From assembly GCA_028293405.1 (NCBI GenBank), contig JAQGOW010000585.1, forward strand, positions 1 through 16,427: a DNA stretch of 16,427 nt. Reading direction: 5' to 3'. A program made the position numbers and the translations under genes. Below, one piece after another: positions 8,244 through 15,517 of the stretch (position 1 is its first letter; each line of letters starts with the position of its first letter). Under the pieces are notes generated by a model, which worked only from the letters and a program-made list of their open reading frames with translations, made no database searches and was not told the DNA's origin. Source of the DNA: Verrucomicrobiales bacterium. Its GTDB lineage: Bacteria; Verrucomicrobiota; Verrucomicrobiia; Limisphaerales; Palsa-1400.

Positions 8244-9962
8244 ATGGGGAAGCGATATAAACGCCTGCCTGGCGCCGATGTTCCGCCGCGACCAACAGGC
8301 GGTTCTCAGACGGCGGCGAAACCAGTCACGATTGGCGACTATCTGATCGAGCGACTCTACGCGCTCGGGGTTCGCCACGTATTTGGCATACCGGGGGATT
8401 ACGTCCTGGGCTTCTACGATTCACTTTCTAAAAGTAAACTGCAGCTCGTCAATACGTGCGACGAGCAGGGGGCCGGGTTTGCCGCCGATGCGTACGCGCG
8501 CATCAGTGGACTGGGCGTTGTTTGTATTACGTATTGCGTCGGTGGATTGAAGGTTGCGAACACCACGGCTGAAGCGTTTGCGGAAAAATCGCCTGTCGTT
8601 GTTATCAGCGGCGCGCCGGGTGTGCGTGAACGTGAAAAGAATCCGTTGCTCCATCACAAAGTGCGCGACTTCGATACACAGAAGCGCGTGTTTGAGCAAC
8701 TCACGGTTGCATCTACAGTTTTGAGCGATCCGCAAACGGCGTTTCAGGAGATCGATCGCGTCTTGCACGCAGCGATTCGTTTCAAGCGACCGGTCTATAT
8801 TGAATTGCCACGCGATATGGTTGGTGTGCCGGGCATCCCGCATTACACACCGCGCGAGTTTCACGAGACCAGTGACGCGGTGTGTTTGCGCGAGGCGCTG
8901 AGCGAAGCCGCTTTGATGATCAATCGCGCGAAGAAGCCGGTCATTCTTGCGGACGTGGAAGTGCATCGGTTTGGATTGCAAAGCGATTTGCTCAAATTGG
9001 TGGAGAAAACGAACGTTCCCGTTGCTGCGACGATCATGGGCAAATCGGTTGTGGGTGAGAGTTACCCGTTTTATCTCGGCGTCTACGAAGGCGCGATGGG
9101 GCGCGAAGAGGTGCGCAAATATGTTGAGGAAAGTGATTGCGTCCTCATGCTCGGCGCATTCATGACCGATATTAATCTTGGAATTTTTACAGCGCGTTTG
9201 GACCCCGCGCGTTCGATTTCGGCGACTAGCGAAAAAATCAGCATCCGATATCACAATTTCGAAGGCATTCGTTTCAAAGATTTTCTGCGCGGGTTGTTGA
9301 AGGAAAAGTTGAAGAAGCGCGCCGTCGTTAAAATCAAAAGACCCGAATTGCTGCCGCCCATACAGAAGGCTTCCGGTGATAAGAAAATCACCATCAAGCG
9401 GCTCTTCCAACGCCTGAACGCTTTTCTCTCCGATGACACGATCGTTGTGGCTGACGTCGGTGACGCGTTATTCGGCGCGGCGGACTTGTTCATCCATGAG
9501 CACACGGAATTCCTTGGGACGGCTTATTACGCGTCGATGGGTTTCGCCGTTCCCGCTGCGGTGGGCGCACAATTGGCTGCGCCAACGCGACGACCATTGG
9601 TATTAGTGGGCGATGGCGCATTTCAAATGACTGGGGTTGAACTGTCAACCGCGATTCGTTATCGGCTAAACCCCATCGTGATTGTGTTGAACAACGGCGG
9701 CTACGGAACCGAGCGTCATATGCAGGATGGGCCATACAACGATGTCGTGCCGTGGAATTATCATTTGTTGCCGCAGTTGCTCGGGAACGGTGCGGGTTTC
9801 GCCGTGGAGACTGAAGGGCAGTTGGAGGCAGCGTTGCAACACGCGAAAAACGAAACGCAAACGTTCACACTGCTCGACGTCAGATTGGATCGATTGGATC
9901 GTTCACCGGCTTTGGATCGCTTGGCAAAAAATCTCGCGAAGCGGCTCAAAGGCACGAAGTAG
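8244..9962 (+). CDS. Thiamine-diphosphate-dependent 2-oxoacid decarboxylase (pyruvate/indolepyruvate decarboxylase family)
   Basis: This enzyme should convert a 2-oxo acid to an aldehyde and CO2 with thiamine diphosphate and Mg2+ in the cytosol. The 572 residues show the three-domain layout of the pyruvate decarboxylase family. Five residues matching the Zymomonas enzyme's active site can be seen: D52 in GIPGDYVL, E74 in CDEQGAGFAADAYAR, the pair H137-H138 in LLHHKVRDFD, and E490 in YGTERHM. The His pair separates decarboxylases from acetolactate synthase and benzoylformate-type relatives. The cofactor motif runs from G456-D457-G458 to N483-N484. The substrate (pyruvate, phenylpyruvate, indolepyruvate or a branched-chain oxo acid) cannot be decided by eye. 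About 27 basic and proline-rich residues precede the usual start of the fold, and no alternative ATG follows them. A weak GAGG lies at 8229-8232. The gene is 33 bases after the ABC ATPase and may share its transcript. It ends 2 bases from the convergent lldP. Confidence 0.9.
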   Translation: MGKRYKRLPGADVPPRPTGGSQTAAKPVTIGDYLIERLYALGVRHVFGIPGDYVLGFYDSLSKSKLQLVNTCDEQGAGFAADAYARISGLGVVCITYCVGGLKVANTTAEAFAEKSPVVVISGAPGVREREKNPLLHHKVRDFDTQKRVFEQLTVASTVLSDPQTAFQEIDRVLHAAIRFKRPVYIELPRDMVGVPGIPHYTPREFHETSDAVCLREALSEAALMINRAKKPVILADVEVHRFGLQSDLLKLVEKTNVPVAATIMGKSVVGESYPFYLGVYEGAMGREEVRKYVEESDCVLMLGAFMTDINLGIFTARLDPARSISATSEKISIRYHNFEGIRFKDFLRGLLKEKLKKRAVVKIKRPELLPPIQKASGDKKITIKRLFQRLNAFLSDDTIVVADVGDALFGAADLFIHEHTEFLGTAYYASMGFAVPAAVGAQLAAPTRRPLVLVGDGAFQMTGVELSTAIRYRLNPIVIVLNNGGYGTERHMQDGPYNDVVPWNYHLLPQLLGNGAGFAVETEGQLEAALQHAKNETQTFTLLDVRLDRLDRSPALDRLAKNLAKRLKGTK

Positions 9963-9964
9963 GC

Positions 9965-11602
9965 TCACTTCGGAACCATGCTGATAAATGGGGCCACGTA
10001 AGCCTGCAGAAAAACCAAAACCCCGACTAGAGCCGCAAGCACCAGGCTGTGGACAAATACGAAACGTAGTATTGTCCCTTCTTGCCCGTACCAATTTGTG
10101 GCCGTGCTTGCGACGACGATACTTTGCGCGTCGACCATTTTGCCCATGACGCCGCCCGAACTGTTTGCTGCGGCCATTAGCAGTGGACTGATTCCAACCT
10201 GTTTCGCAGTGATTGTCTGCAGATTGCCGAACAACACGTTTGAAGCGGTGTCCGAGCCAGTGAGCGCGACGCCGAGCCACCCCAGGAGCGTACCGAAAAA
10301 TGGATAGAGCACCCCGGTTTTGGCGAGAGCCAGGCCGAGTGTGGCGTCAGTGCCTGAATAGCGCGTGAGAAATCCGAGAGCGAGCATGGCCGCAATGGTG
10401 AGTAGCGAATGGCGCACGCGGTAGATCGTAGCTCGATAGATTTTCGCCAACTCGGTAAATTTGTATCCCATCATCATGCTAGAAACGATTGCGGCGAACA
10501 GGATGCCTGTTCCGGTGGCGGCGAGCCAATCGACTGCGAACACTGCTTTTTCTGGTGGACCGTTCAACGCGCCGACTTCAGGTCCTCGGACGACTACGTT
10601 GTGCAACGCAGGAATGGGAAGTTGCGGGTTCGAGCCGGGCAGACCGTGAAAGAAGTTTTTCACCTGCGGAATTCCCCACACGAAAATTGCCACAGTTAAA
10701 ATGATCCAAGGGATCCATGCACGGCGAAGTTCGCGCGGGTTGGTTTGAAAAAGTTTTTGGTCGGTCGTTTTACCAACAGATTTTGGGCGCCAAAACTTCA
10801 ATAGCACCACGACTGCAACCATTGAGCACACCGAGGCGACGATGTCGACTAACCACGGTCCGTGAAAATTCGAGATGAGGAATTGTGGAACGGCAAACGC
10901 AACTCCGGCCGTGAGTGCGGCCGGCCAGACCTGGAGCATGCCGCGGAAACCTGACATGGCGCACACGACCCAAAACGGAACGATCAGCGAAAAGAACGGC
11001 AACTGACGTCCGATCATCGCGGACAACAGTTTTACGTCGAGCCCTGTGACACCGCCGAGTGCAACGACAGGAGTGCCGAGCGCGCCGAATGCGACGGGCG
11101 CGGTGTTGGCGATGAGTGAAAGGCCAGAGGCTTGCAGCGGCGAGAATCCAAGTTGGATGAGAATAGCCGCGGTGATTGCGACTGGAGTGCCGAATCCTGC
11201 CGCGCCTTCGAAGAACGCGCCGAAACAGAATGCGATGAGGATGACTTGGATGCGTGGATCGGGTGCGATCGTTCCCAAACTTCCGCGCAAAACCGTGAAT
11301 AGACCTTTTTCAACGGTGAGTTGATACAGAAAAATGAGGTTGAGAATAATCCAGCCAATCGGGAACAGGCCGTACGCGGCACCAAAAAGTGAGGCAGCCG
11401 ATGCGGATTTTAGTGGCATGCCATAGCCTACGACCGCGATCAAAAATGCCAGCGCCAGCGCGGTGATCGCGGCGAAATGAATTCGGATGCGGAAGAGCGA
11501 AATGGACGCGAGTAACAAAACAACTGGGAGCGCCGCCACGATCGCCGACAACGCGGCGTTGTGAAACGGGTCATATTGTTGCTGCCAAATAAGTGAGAGC
11601 AT
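9965..11602 (-). CDS. lldP: L-lactate permease (LldP/LctP family)
   Basis: A 545-residue inner-membrane transporter with 12 to 14 hydrophobic helices that should import lactate (and possibly glycolate) with protons. The family is recognised from FGAFFEGAAGFGTPVAI (127-143), NTAPVAFGALGTPVVAL soon after, and near the C terminus GSDTASNVLFGNLQ and AANSSGGVMGKMVDAQS. These are the conserved half-repeat motifs of the lactate permease family (TC 2.A.14). The length matches E. coli LldP (about 550). The ATG lies 3 bases after the cutA stop codon, so translation probably depends on readthrough from cutA. It is the last gene of the cupin-cutA-lldP unit. No lactate dehydrogenase or lldR-type regulator is in the window, which is unusual because lldP is often next to them. 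The 3' end faces the decarboxylase gene with a 2-base gap. Confidence 0.94.
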   Translation of the reverse strand: MLSLIWQQQYDPFHNAALSAIVAALPVVLLLASISLFRIRIHFAAITALALAFLIAVVGYGMPLKSASAASLFGAAYGLFPIGWIILNLIFLYQLTVEKGLFTVLRGSLGTIAPDPRIQVILIAFCFGAFFEGAAGFGTPVAITAAILIQLGFSPLQASGLSLIANTAPVAFGALGTPVVALGGVTGLDVKLLSAMIGRQLPFFSLIVPFWVVCAMSGFRGMLQVWPAALTAGVAFAVPQFLISNFHGPWLVDIVASVCSMVAVVVLLKFWRPKSVGKTTDQKLFQTNPRELRRAWIPWIILTVAIFVWGIPQVKNFFHGLPGSNPQLPIPALHNVVVRGPEVGALNGPPEKAVFAVDWLAATGTGILFAAIVSSMMMGYKFTELAKIYRATIYRVRHSLLTIAAMLALGFLTRYSGTDATLGLALAKTGVLYPFFGTLLGWLGVALTGSDTASNVLFGNLQTITAKQVGISPLLMAAANSSGGVMGKMVDAQSIVVASTATNWYGQEGTILRFVFVHSLVLAALVGVLVFLQAYVAPFISMVPK

Positions 11603-11605
11603 CGG

Positions 11606-11932
11606 CTAGGCGGTGCTGGATTGAATCCACTGCAAATACCGTTTCGTTCCGCTGTTGATGTCGAGCACGACGAACTCGGGCGTGTCGTAAGGATGTTTTT
11701 CTAACACCAACTTTTCCAGCGCGGCGATTTGTTTTCGTGTCGTTTTAAAAACGATCAGGACCTCGGCGCTTTTTTCGATCTTGCCATTCCACCAATAGTG
11801 CGACTCGATCTTCGGAACCAGATTGCCACACGCGACGAGGCGCTTTTCCAACGCCGCCTTAGCGAGCATGCGCGCAGTTTTCATGTCCGGCGCGGTGACC
11901 AGGGCAATAGCAAAGGGGGAGGGGCGTTTCAC
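11606..11932 (-). CDS. cutA: CutA1-family divalent-cation tolerance protein
   Basis: A 108-residue cytosolic protein with the whole CutA1 fold. Signatures are VTAPDMKTARMLAKAALEKR, ACGNLVPKIESHYWWNGKIE and HPYDTPEFVVLDI. CutA1 forms very stable trimers. It was named for copper tolerance in E. coli, but its actual role is unclear and regulatory functions have been proposed. The length equals the family norm. The start is GTG at 11932; an ATG one frame away (11934) meets TGA at once. It lies 9 bases after the cupin stop and 3 bases before lldP. I see no ribosome-binding site, so translational coupling within the unit is likely. Confidence 0.95.
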   Translation of the reverse strand: MKRPSPFAIALVTAPDMKTARMLAKAALEKRLVACGNLVPKIESHYWWNGKIEKSAEVLIVFKTTRKQIAALEKLVLEKHPYDTPEFVVLDINSGTKRYLQWIQSSTA

Positions 11933-11941
11933 ATTAAGAGC

Positions 11942-12271
11942 TCAAACGACAGTTAACGGGCCGTCGAAATTGGTCAGGCTAATCACTTCGGTGCGGGCTA
12001 TGTGTGGGCCGTGCTGTTCGCCTTTGGGAGCGAAGAAGAGCGTGCCGGGTTTGTAAATGACACCCGATTCTTCCCATTCACCTTGGAGAATATACGCAGT
12101 TTCGTTCGCGTGCGGATGGATGTGCGCGGGGATGGTTACGCCGGCGTGAAATTTTCGCAACACCGTGACGCCGCCAGTCTCTTCGCTTTTATGCAAGACC
12201 ATCAGTTCGACACCGGCATAAGGCCCGGGCTGCCATTGCTTCTCTTTGGCAAGAGCGACGTATTGGAACAT
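11942..12271 (-). CDS. Small single-domain cupin (ChrR-like metal-binding fold)
   Basis: A 109-residue protein that is one conserved beta-barrel. Cupin motif 1 is GVTIPAHIHPHANETAYILQ with likely metal ligands H50, H52 (or H54) and E57. Motif 2 is PGTLFFAPKGEQHGPH with H87. This is the ligand set for Fe, Mn, Ni or Zn. Similar small cupins include the anti-sigma ChrR cupin domain, oxalate or quercetin-binding proteins and sugar-binding regulators, so the ligand cannot be named. The ATG at 12271 is the first in frame and gives a complete fold, but no Shine-Dalgarno sequence precedes it. It is the first gene of a minus-strand unit with cutA and lldP, and is divergent from miaE with 82 bases between the starts. 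Confidence 0.88.
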   Translation of the reverse strand: MFQYVALAKEKQWQPGPYAGVELMVLHKSEETGGVTVLRKFHAGVTIPAHIHPHANETAYILQGEWEESGVIYKPGTLFFAPKGEQHGPHIARTEVISLTNFDGPLTVV

Positions 12272-12353
12272 TCGGCGACGTTAAAGGGCGCTGCGAAAAA
12301 GATAAACTGTTTTTCACTTTGGGCTGTGGGCTTTTCTCATTACGTTTTTGTGA
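12272..12353. promoter_or_regulatory. Divergent intergenic region between the cupin unit and miaE
   Basis: These 82 bases must hold the promoters of both transcription units unless they lie inside genes. The region is AT-rich in its middle (GATAAACTGTTTTTCAC, around 12301-12317). I could not find a convincing sigma70 pair on either strand: the best -10-like hexamers match 4 of 6 positions with poor -35 partners. Confidence 0.35.
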
Positions 12354-12926
12354 ATGCTTCTGTTTCGCGAAAAAATTCCGGCGGATTGGTTGCCGAAGGT
12401 GCTCGGCCATTTGCCTGAGGTGTTGGTCGACCACGCGCACCTTGAGCGCAAGGCCGCGACCAGTGCGCTGAATCTGGAAAAGTATCGCGACCTTTATGGC
12501 CGCGTTCAGGAACTCAACGCCATTGCCATCGAGGAACTGCAACATTTCGACATGGTGCTCAATTTATTGAAGCAGCGTGGGATTCCATTTGGACAACCAT
12601 TTCCGAGCCCGTGGATTGCGGGCATGATGCGTTCGATTCGCAATGGCAACCGGCATCAAGCAATCGATCACTTACTCTGCTTCGCATTGATTGAAGGTCG
12701 CAGTTGCGAAAAGTTCCAGATACTTGGCCGCGAGTTGGAACCGATTGACCCGGAGTTAGCAAAGTTTTATGCGAGTCTTGTGGAGTCGGAAGGCAACCAC
12801 TACGCGACTTATATATTGATGGCGCGCGGCATCGATGATGCGGAGACGGATCGGCGTTTGGATTTCTATTTGGATTTAGACGCGAAGCTGATGCGAGAAC
12901 CGAATCCTTTGCCAATGTTGCACTAG
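12354..12926 (+). CDS. miaE: tRNA-(ms2io6A37)-hydroxylase MiaE
   Basis: MiaE is a ferritin-like, non-heme diiron monooxygenase that uses O2 to hydroxylate the isopentenyl side chain of ms2i6A at position 37 of tRNAs reading codons that begin with U. The 190-residue protein shows the full four-helix ligand pattern: E31 in AHLERKAA, E61 and H64 in EELQHF, E114 in LIEGRSCEKF, and E146 and H149 in SEGNHYATY. Both ExxH pairs are intact. The length agrees with the family. The ATG at 12354 has no ribosome-binding site, but the N terminus matches where the family begins. The enzyme implies that miaA and miaB occur elsewhere and that the organism lives at least partly with oxygen. The adjacent tRNA-Pro(GGG) is not a substrate, since it reads CCC. 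Confidence 0.93.
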   Translation: MLLFREKIPADWLPKVLGHLPEVLVDHAHLERKAATSALNLEKYRDLYGRVQELNAIAIEELQHFDMVLNLLKQRGIPFGQPFPSPWIAGMMRSIRNGNRHQAIDHLLCFALIEGRSCEKFQILGRELEPIDPELAKFYASLVESEGNHYATYILMARGIDDAETDRRLDFYLDLDAKLMREPNPLPMLH

Positions 12927-12929
12927 CAG

Positions 12930-12935
12930 AAAAAA
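12930..12935 (-). terminator. T-tract directly after tRNA-Pro
   Basis: On the minus strand the encoded CCA of the tRNA is followed by C and then six T residues. A T-run directly after the stable tRNA acceptor stem could end transcription or mark the 3' trailer for processing. There is no separate hairpin, so this is tentative. Confidence 0.35.
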
Positions 12936-12936
12936 G

Positions 12937-13013
<77 letters not shown>

Positions 13014-13037
13014 ACCAAATCGCTAAATCGAAAAGTG

Positions 13038-13065
13038 ATTGTAGGCGACGATTGCGTCGTTTCAA
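13038..13065 (-). promoter_or_regulatory. Sigma70-type promoter for tRNA-Pro
   Basis: On the minus strand a -35 element TTGAAA (13060-13065, 5 of 6 consensus positions) is separated by 16 bases from a -10 element TACAAT (13038-13043, 5 of 6). Transcription would begin near 13031, giving a leader of about 17 bases before the tRNA 5' end. This is the best promoter match I found in the window. Confidence 0.65.
13046..13059. repeat. Inverted repeat filling the tRNA promoter spacer
   Basis: CGACG-ATTG-CGTCG is a perfect 5-bp stem with a 4-base loop, lying wholly between the -35 and -10 elements. Read on the plus strand, it is followed by TTTCAACCTTTTTT. It could therefore also be a weak intrinsic terminator for transcripts reading through from miaE. 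An operator role is another possibility. Confidence 0.4.
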
Positions 13066-13128
13066 CCTTTTTTCAGAGTAACGCAAACGGACGAAGACGC
13101 AATGCGACAACCAACCGCCGTCGCAGTG

Positions 13129-13992
13129 CTATTTCGAACGCTGCTTTAGCGCGTCGATTTGCTGTTGCAACGCGGCTTTGTCGAACCCTAAATCTTTCAG
13201 AAGCTCGAGATATTGTATTTGGCTATGCGCATCGTCGCGCGACCGGGCTTCTTTAACCAATTCACCTAAAATTTCCGCGCCTGTGAGTTCGTCAGGCTTC
13301 TTGTCGGCAGCCTTTTGTTTTTGCCACTTGGCCCAAGCAAGTTCCCAAACATTGCGCGCGCGAACGGGATCTTTTTTGGTTTCGTTATAGTATTTGCCGA
13401 GCTCCAGAAGGATTTCGTAACTGTCGGGATTGGCGCGCAGTCCCTGACGCAAAAACGGTTCGGCTTCATCGGCGTGCTTCGGATCATGACGCAGCCAATA
13501 CGAGGCAGCGACGTAGGTGGTGATTTTTTGTGGGTCGAGTTCGGCAGAAAGTTTTAGCCAAGGCAAAATTTCGCGAGCTTCGCCAGGTTTATCGAGATGC
13601 GTGTGAAGGGTGGGAATGAAGCTGTGCCCGAGTCGTTCGATCCAATCATGGGGTTCGCCGTAAATAGATTCCTCATGGTGATCGTCATGTTCGTCTTTAC
13701 CATGGACCTGATCGGCATCGTGGTCGTGGTCAGCATGCGCTTCGCCCATGATTGCGGACGGTTCTTTATTTGTGACCGTATCAAAAACAGATGGATATGT
13801 GCCGCTGTGAAAATAGGCGTCGGCTTTAAGCAGAAAATGGTTTGCGAAAACGCGGCTGCTTTCGCCCATCAAAATTCCCAAGGCGCTGTCGGTCGCATTA
13901 GGATTGGTCTGCATCGCGGCAAAGCGCGGTTGCAGCCAGGTGGACAGGCTAAATGCGCTGACAATTCCCAAGCCAAGCAGCAGGCGCGTCAT
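13129..13992 (-). CDS. Exported TPR-like protein with a His/Asp-rich segment, partner of an ABC transporter
   Basis: A 287-residue protein of no named family. Residues 1-26 look like a signal peptide or N-terminal anchor (MTRLLLGLGIVSAFSLSTWL, then RFAA), so most of the protein should lie outside the cytoplasm. Residues 86-106 contain seven His and many Asp/Glu residues, starting HADHDHDADQVHG. Four more His follow at 115, 123, 130 and 132. This composition is typical of Zn, Ni or Cu-binding loops. From about 140 to 280 there are helical pairs resembling TPR repeats (for example LKLSAELDPQKITTYVAAS and LRQGLRANPDSYEILLELG). The frame opens further upstream (to 14121). I chose the ATG at 13992 because it begins the signal peptide and forms an ATGA overlap with the permease stop. 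An AAGG lies about 10 bases before it. Function is inferred only from the operon. Confidence 0.8.
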   Translation of the reverse strand: MTRLLLGLGIVSAFSLSTWLQPRFAAMQTNPNATDSALGILMGESSRVFANHFLLKADAYFHSGTYPSVFDTVTNKEPSAIMGEAHADHDHDADQVHGKDEHDDHHEESIYGEPHDWIERLGHSFIPTLHTHLDKPGEAREILPWLKLSAELDPQKITTYVAASYWLRHDPKHADEAEPFLRQGLRANPDSYEILLELGKYYNETKKDPVRARNVWELAWAKWQKQKAADKKPDELTGAEILGELVKEARSRDDAHSQIQYLELLKDLGFDKAALQQQIDALKQRSK

Positions 13993-14768
13993 AACGTGAG
14001 CGCCTTTCGACGAAACGCAATGCACGCCAGACCGAGGAAGATCGCCGAATAAACAAGTCCGTAAACGGATGCGATCAACCACGGTCCCCACGCGACGACG
14101 CCGCGATCGTGAATAATCCAATCGCGCAGATCATAGAATTCCAGGTGCGGAATGATGTAATAGATAGCCGAGGTAATCGTGGCGGAGATTCCGTTCATGC
14201 GCCCGGCGATTTGGTTCAAATGCCCACCGAGGAGCATAATTCCCGCGACGATAATGAAACAAATGGTCGCGTTTGAAGAGACTGCTGTGAATACGAGCGA
14301 GCCCCATAAGACCAGCGCGATGACGATACCTAAAAAAATCCAATGAAAGAACAGGGCCTGCATGTAAGGAACAACGGGCCAGAAATGTTCGCGCGCGCCG
14401 CTGATGACGCCAAAGAACAAGTAGAACACGACAAGCACCAATGCACAGGCAATCCAGCAGCCGACAAATTTGCCGAGGATCATTTGGTTGCGGCTGATCG
14501 GCTTGGCCAGCAACGGAAAGATAGTGCGGCTTTCACGCTCAGCGGGAATCTGCCGCGCTGCTGTCGTGATCGCGATGACAAGGCTCGAAACCCAGATCAA
14601 GAGCAGACAAATTTCCTTTAGATAACGGACCACTTTATCGTCGTTGAAAATATTCACCGAGCCCATGACGAGGGTAATCAGCGCCGTCAAAACAAACAGC
14701 ACGTAGAAATCCTTCCGCCGATACATTTCCTTCAGGACAACGCTGGCAATGGCAAAAATGTTGTTCAT
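13989..14768 (-). CDS. ABC-2 type transporter permease (NosY-like)
   Basis: A 259-residue membrane subunit with six predicted helices (about 22-39, 51-70, 100-121, 139-160, 165-183 and 230-252), the classic ABC-2 exporter layout. The segment ERESRTIFPLLAKPISRNQMILGKF, starting at residue 77, is the conserved cytoplasmic stretch after the second helix. It is found in NosY-like and related permeases that contact the ATPase. The gene overlaps the ATPase stop by 4 bases (ATGA), and its own stop overlaps the start of the TPR-like gene in the same way. It should form the membrane channel of a heteromeric or homodimeric transporter with that ATPase. The substrate is unknown. Confidence 0.88.
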   Translation of the reverse strand: MNNIFAIASVVLKEMYRRKDFYVLFVLTALITLVMGSVNIFNDDKVVRYLKEICLLLIWVSSLVIAITTAARQIPAERESRTIFPLLAKPISRNQMILGKFVGCWIACALVLVVFYLFFGVISGAREHFWPVVPYMQALFFHWIFLGIVIALVLWGSLVFTAVSSNATICFIIVAGIMLLGGHLNQIAGRMNGISATITSAIYYIIPHLEFYDLRDWIIHDRGVVAWGPWLIASVYGLVYSAIFLGLACIAFRRKALTL

Positions 14769-15511
14769 GCTTCCTGATATCCGACGATTTTCAAAAACAC
14801 GCGTTCAAGATTGGTTTGATGTTGTGCGGTGATATCCGCAACTCGTCCCTCGGCGCGCAATTCGCCCTGACATAAGATTCCAATGCGATCACAGACTGTT
14901 TCGACCTCGCCAAGTTCGTGCGACGAAAATAGAACGGTTTTGCCGCGCTCTTTTAGTCGTTGGATAATTTCGCGAACTTTCATGCGTCCCAACGGATCAA
15001 GGCCGCTGGTAGGTTCGTCGAGAATCAGCAGGTCAGGATCGTTGATCAGCGCCTGGGCAAGACCCGCGCGTTGTTGCATGCCTTTGGAATAGGTCTTAAT
15101 CAAACGCGTGCGGGCATGATCCAGTTCGACAAGCTTCAGAACGTCATCAATGCGCTTTTCGCGTTCTGATTTTGGGATGTTGAAAATTTTGGCGTAAAAG
15201 CGGAGCAGTTCTTCGGCATTGAGGAATTTATAATAGTAGGTCAGTTCCGGGAGGTAGCCAATGCGTTGACGGGCGATCGGTTCGCGGACATCGACGCCAA
15301 AAATGGAAGCGCTGCCGCTGGTCGGATTTACAAACCCGAGCAACACGTTCATGGTGGTCGTTTTACCGGCGCCGTTCGGCCCCAGAAAACCAAAAACCTC
15401 GCCTGCAGACACCTTGAGGGTGAGGCCGTTTACCGCGACCTTAGTTTTCTGGCCGAGTTCGCGCGAAGGGTATTCGACGCGTAGATCCTTGATTTCAACA
15501 ACCGCGTTCAC
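14765..15511 (-). CDS. ABC transporter ATP-binding protein (ABC-2 exporter type)
   Basis: A 248-residue ATPase of the CcmA/NatA/NosF group. Walker A is GPNGAGKTT (44-52), the signature region is YSKGMQQRAGLAQAL (141-155, with SKGM in place of SGGQ as usual in this group), Walker B is LLILDE with E166, and the switch histidine is H198 in SSHE. YLPE (86-89) fills the Q-loop position with P-E in place of Q, which is frequent in this subfamily. The protein should power the permease encoded immediately downstream. The start is GTG at 15511, chosen because VVEIKDLRVEYPS begins the fold directly afterwards and a -10-like TATATT lies just upstream. It is the first gene of the three-gene minus-strand operon and is divergent from the fucose synthase gene with 95 bases between the starts. 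Confidence 0.92.
   Translation of the reverse strand: MNAVVEIKDLRVEYPSRELGQKTKVAVNGLTLKVSAGEVFGFLGPNGAGKTTTMNVLLGFVNPTSGSASIFGVDVREPIARQRIGYLPELTYYYKFLNAEELLRFYAKIFNIPKSEREKRIDDVLKLVELDHARTRLIKTYSKGMQQRAGLAQALINDPDLLILDEPTSGLDPLGRMKVREIIQRLKERGKTVLFSSHELGEVETVCDRIGILCQGELRAEGRVADITAQHQTNLERVFLKIVGYQEA
14771..14775 (-). promoter_or_regulatory. Ribosome-binding site of the ABC-2 permease
   Basis: AGGAA lies 2 bases before the permease ATG (14768), inside the last codons of the ATPase gene. It is the clearest Shine-Dalgarno-like motif at any start in this window and supports translational coupling across the ATGA overlap. Confidence 0.5.
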
Positions 15512-15517
15512 TTTGCC

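Noticed and set aside
8421..9410. 329-codon minus-strand open frame
   Set aside because: It lies wholly antisense to the decarboxylase, whose active-site residues are all conserved. Its Arg, His and Asn-rich translation shows no domain pattern.
13103..13125. Inverted repeat TGCGAC/GTCGCA as a terminator of the ABC-TPR operon
   Set aside because: The 6-bp stem has an 11-base loop and no T-run follows on the minus strand, so it is not a convincing intrinsic terminator.
13993..14121. 43-codon upstream extension of the TPR-like gene
   Set aside because: It overlaps the permease gene, is Arg-rich and would bury the signal peptide. The ATGA overlap start at 13992 is better.
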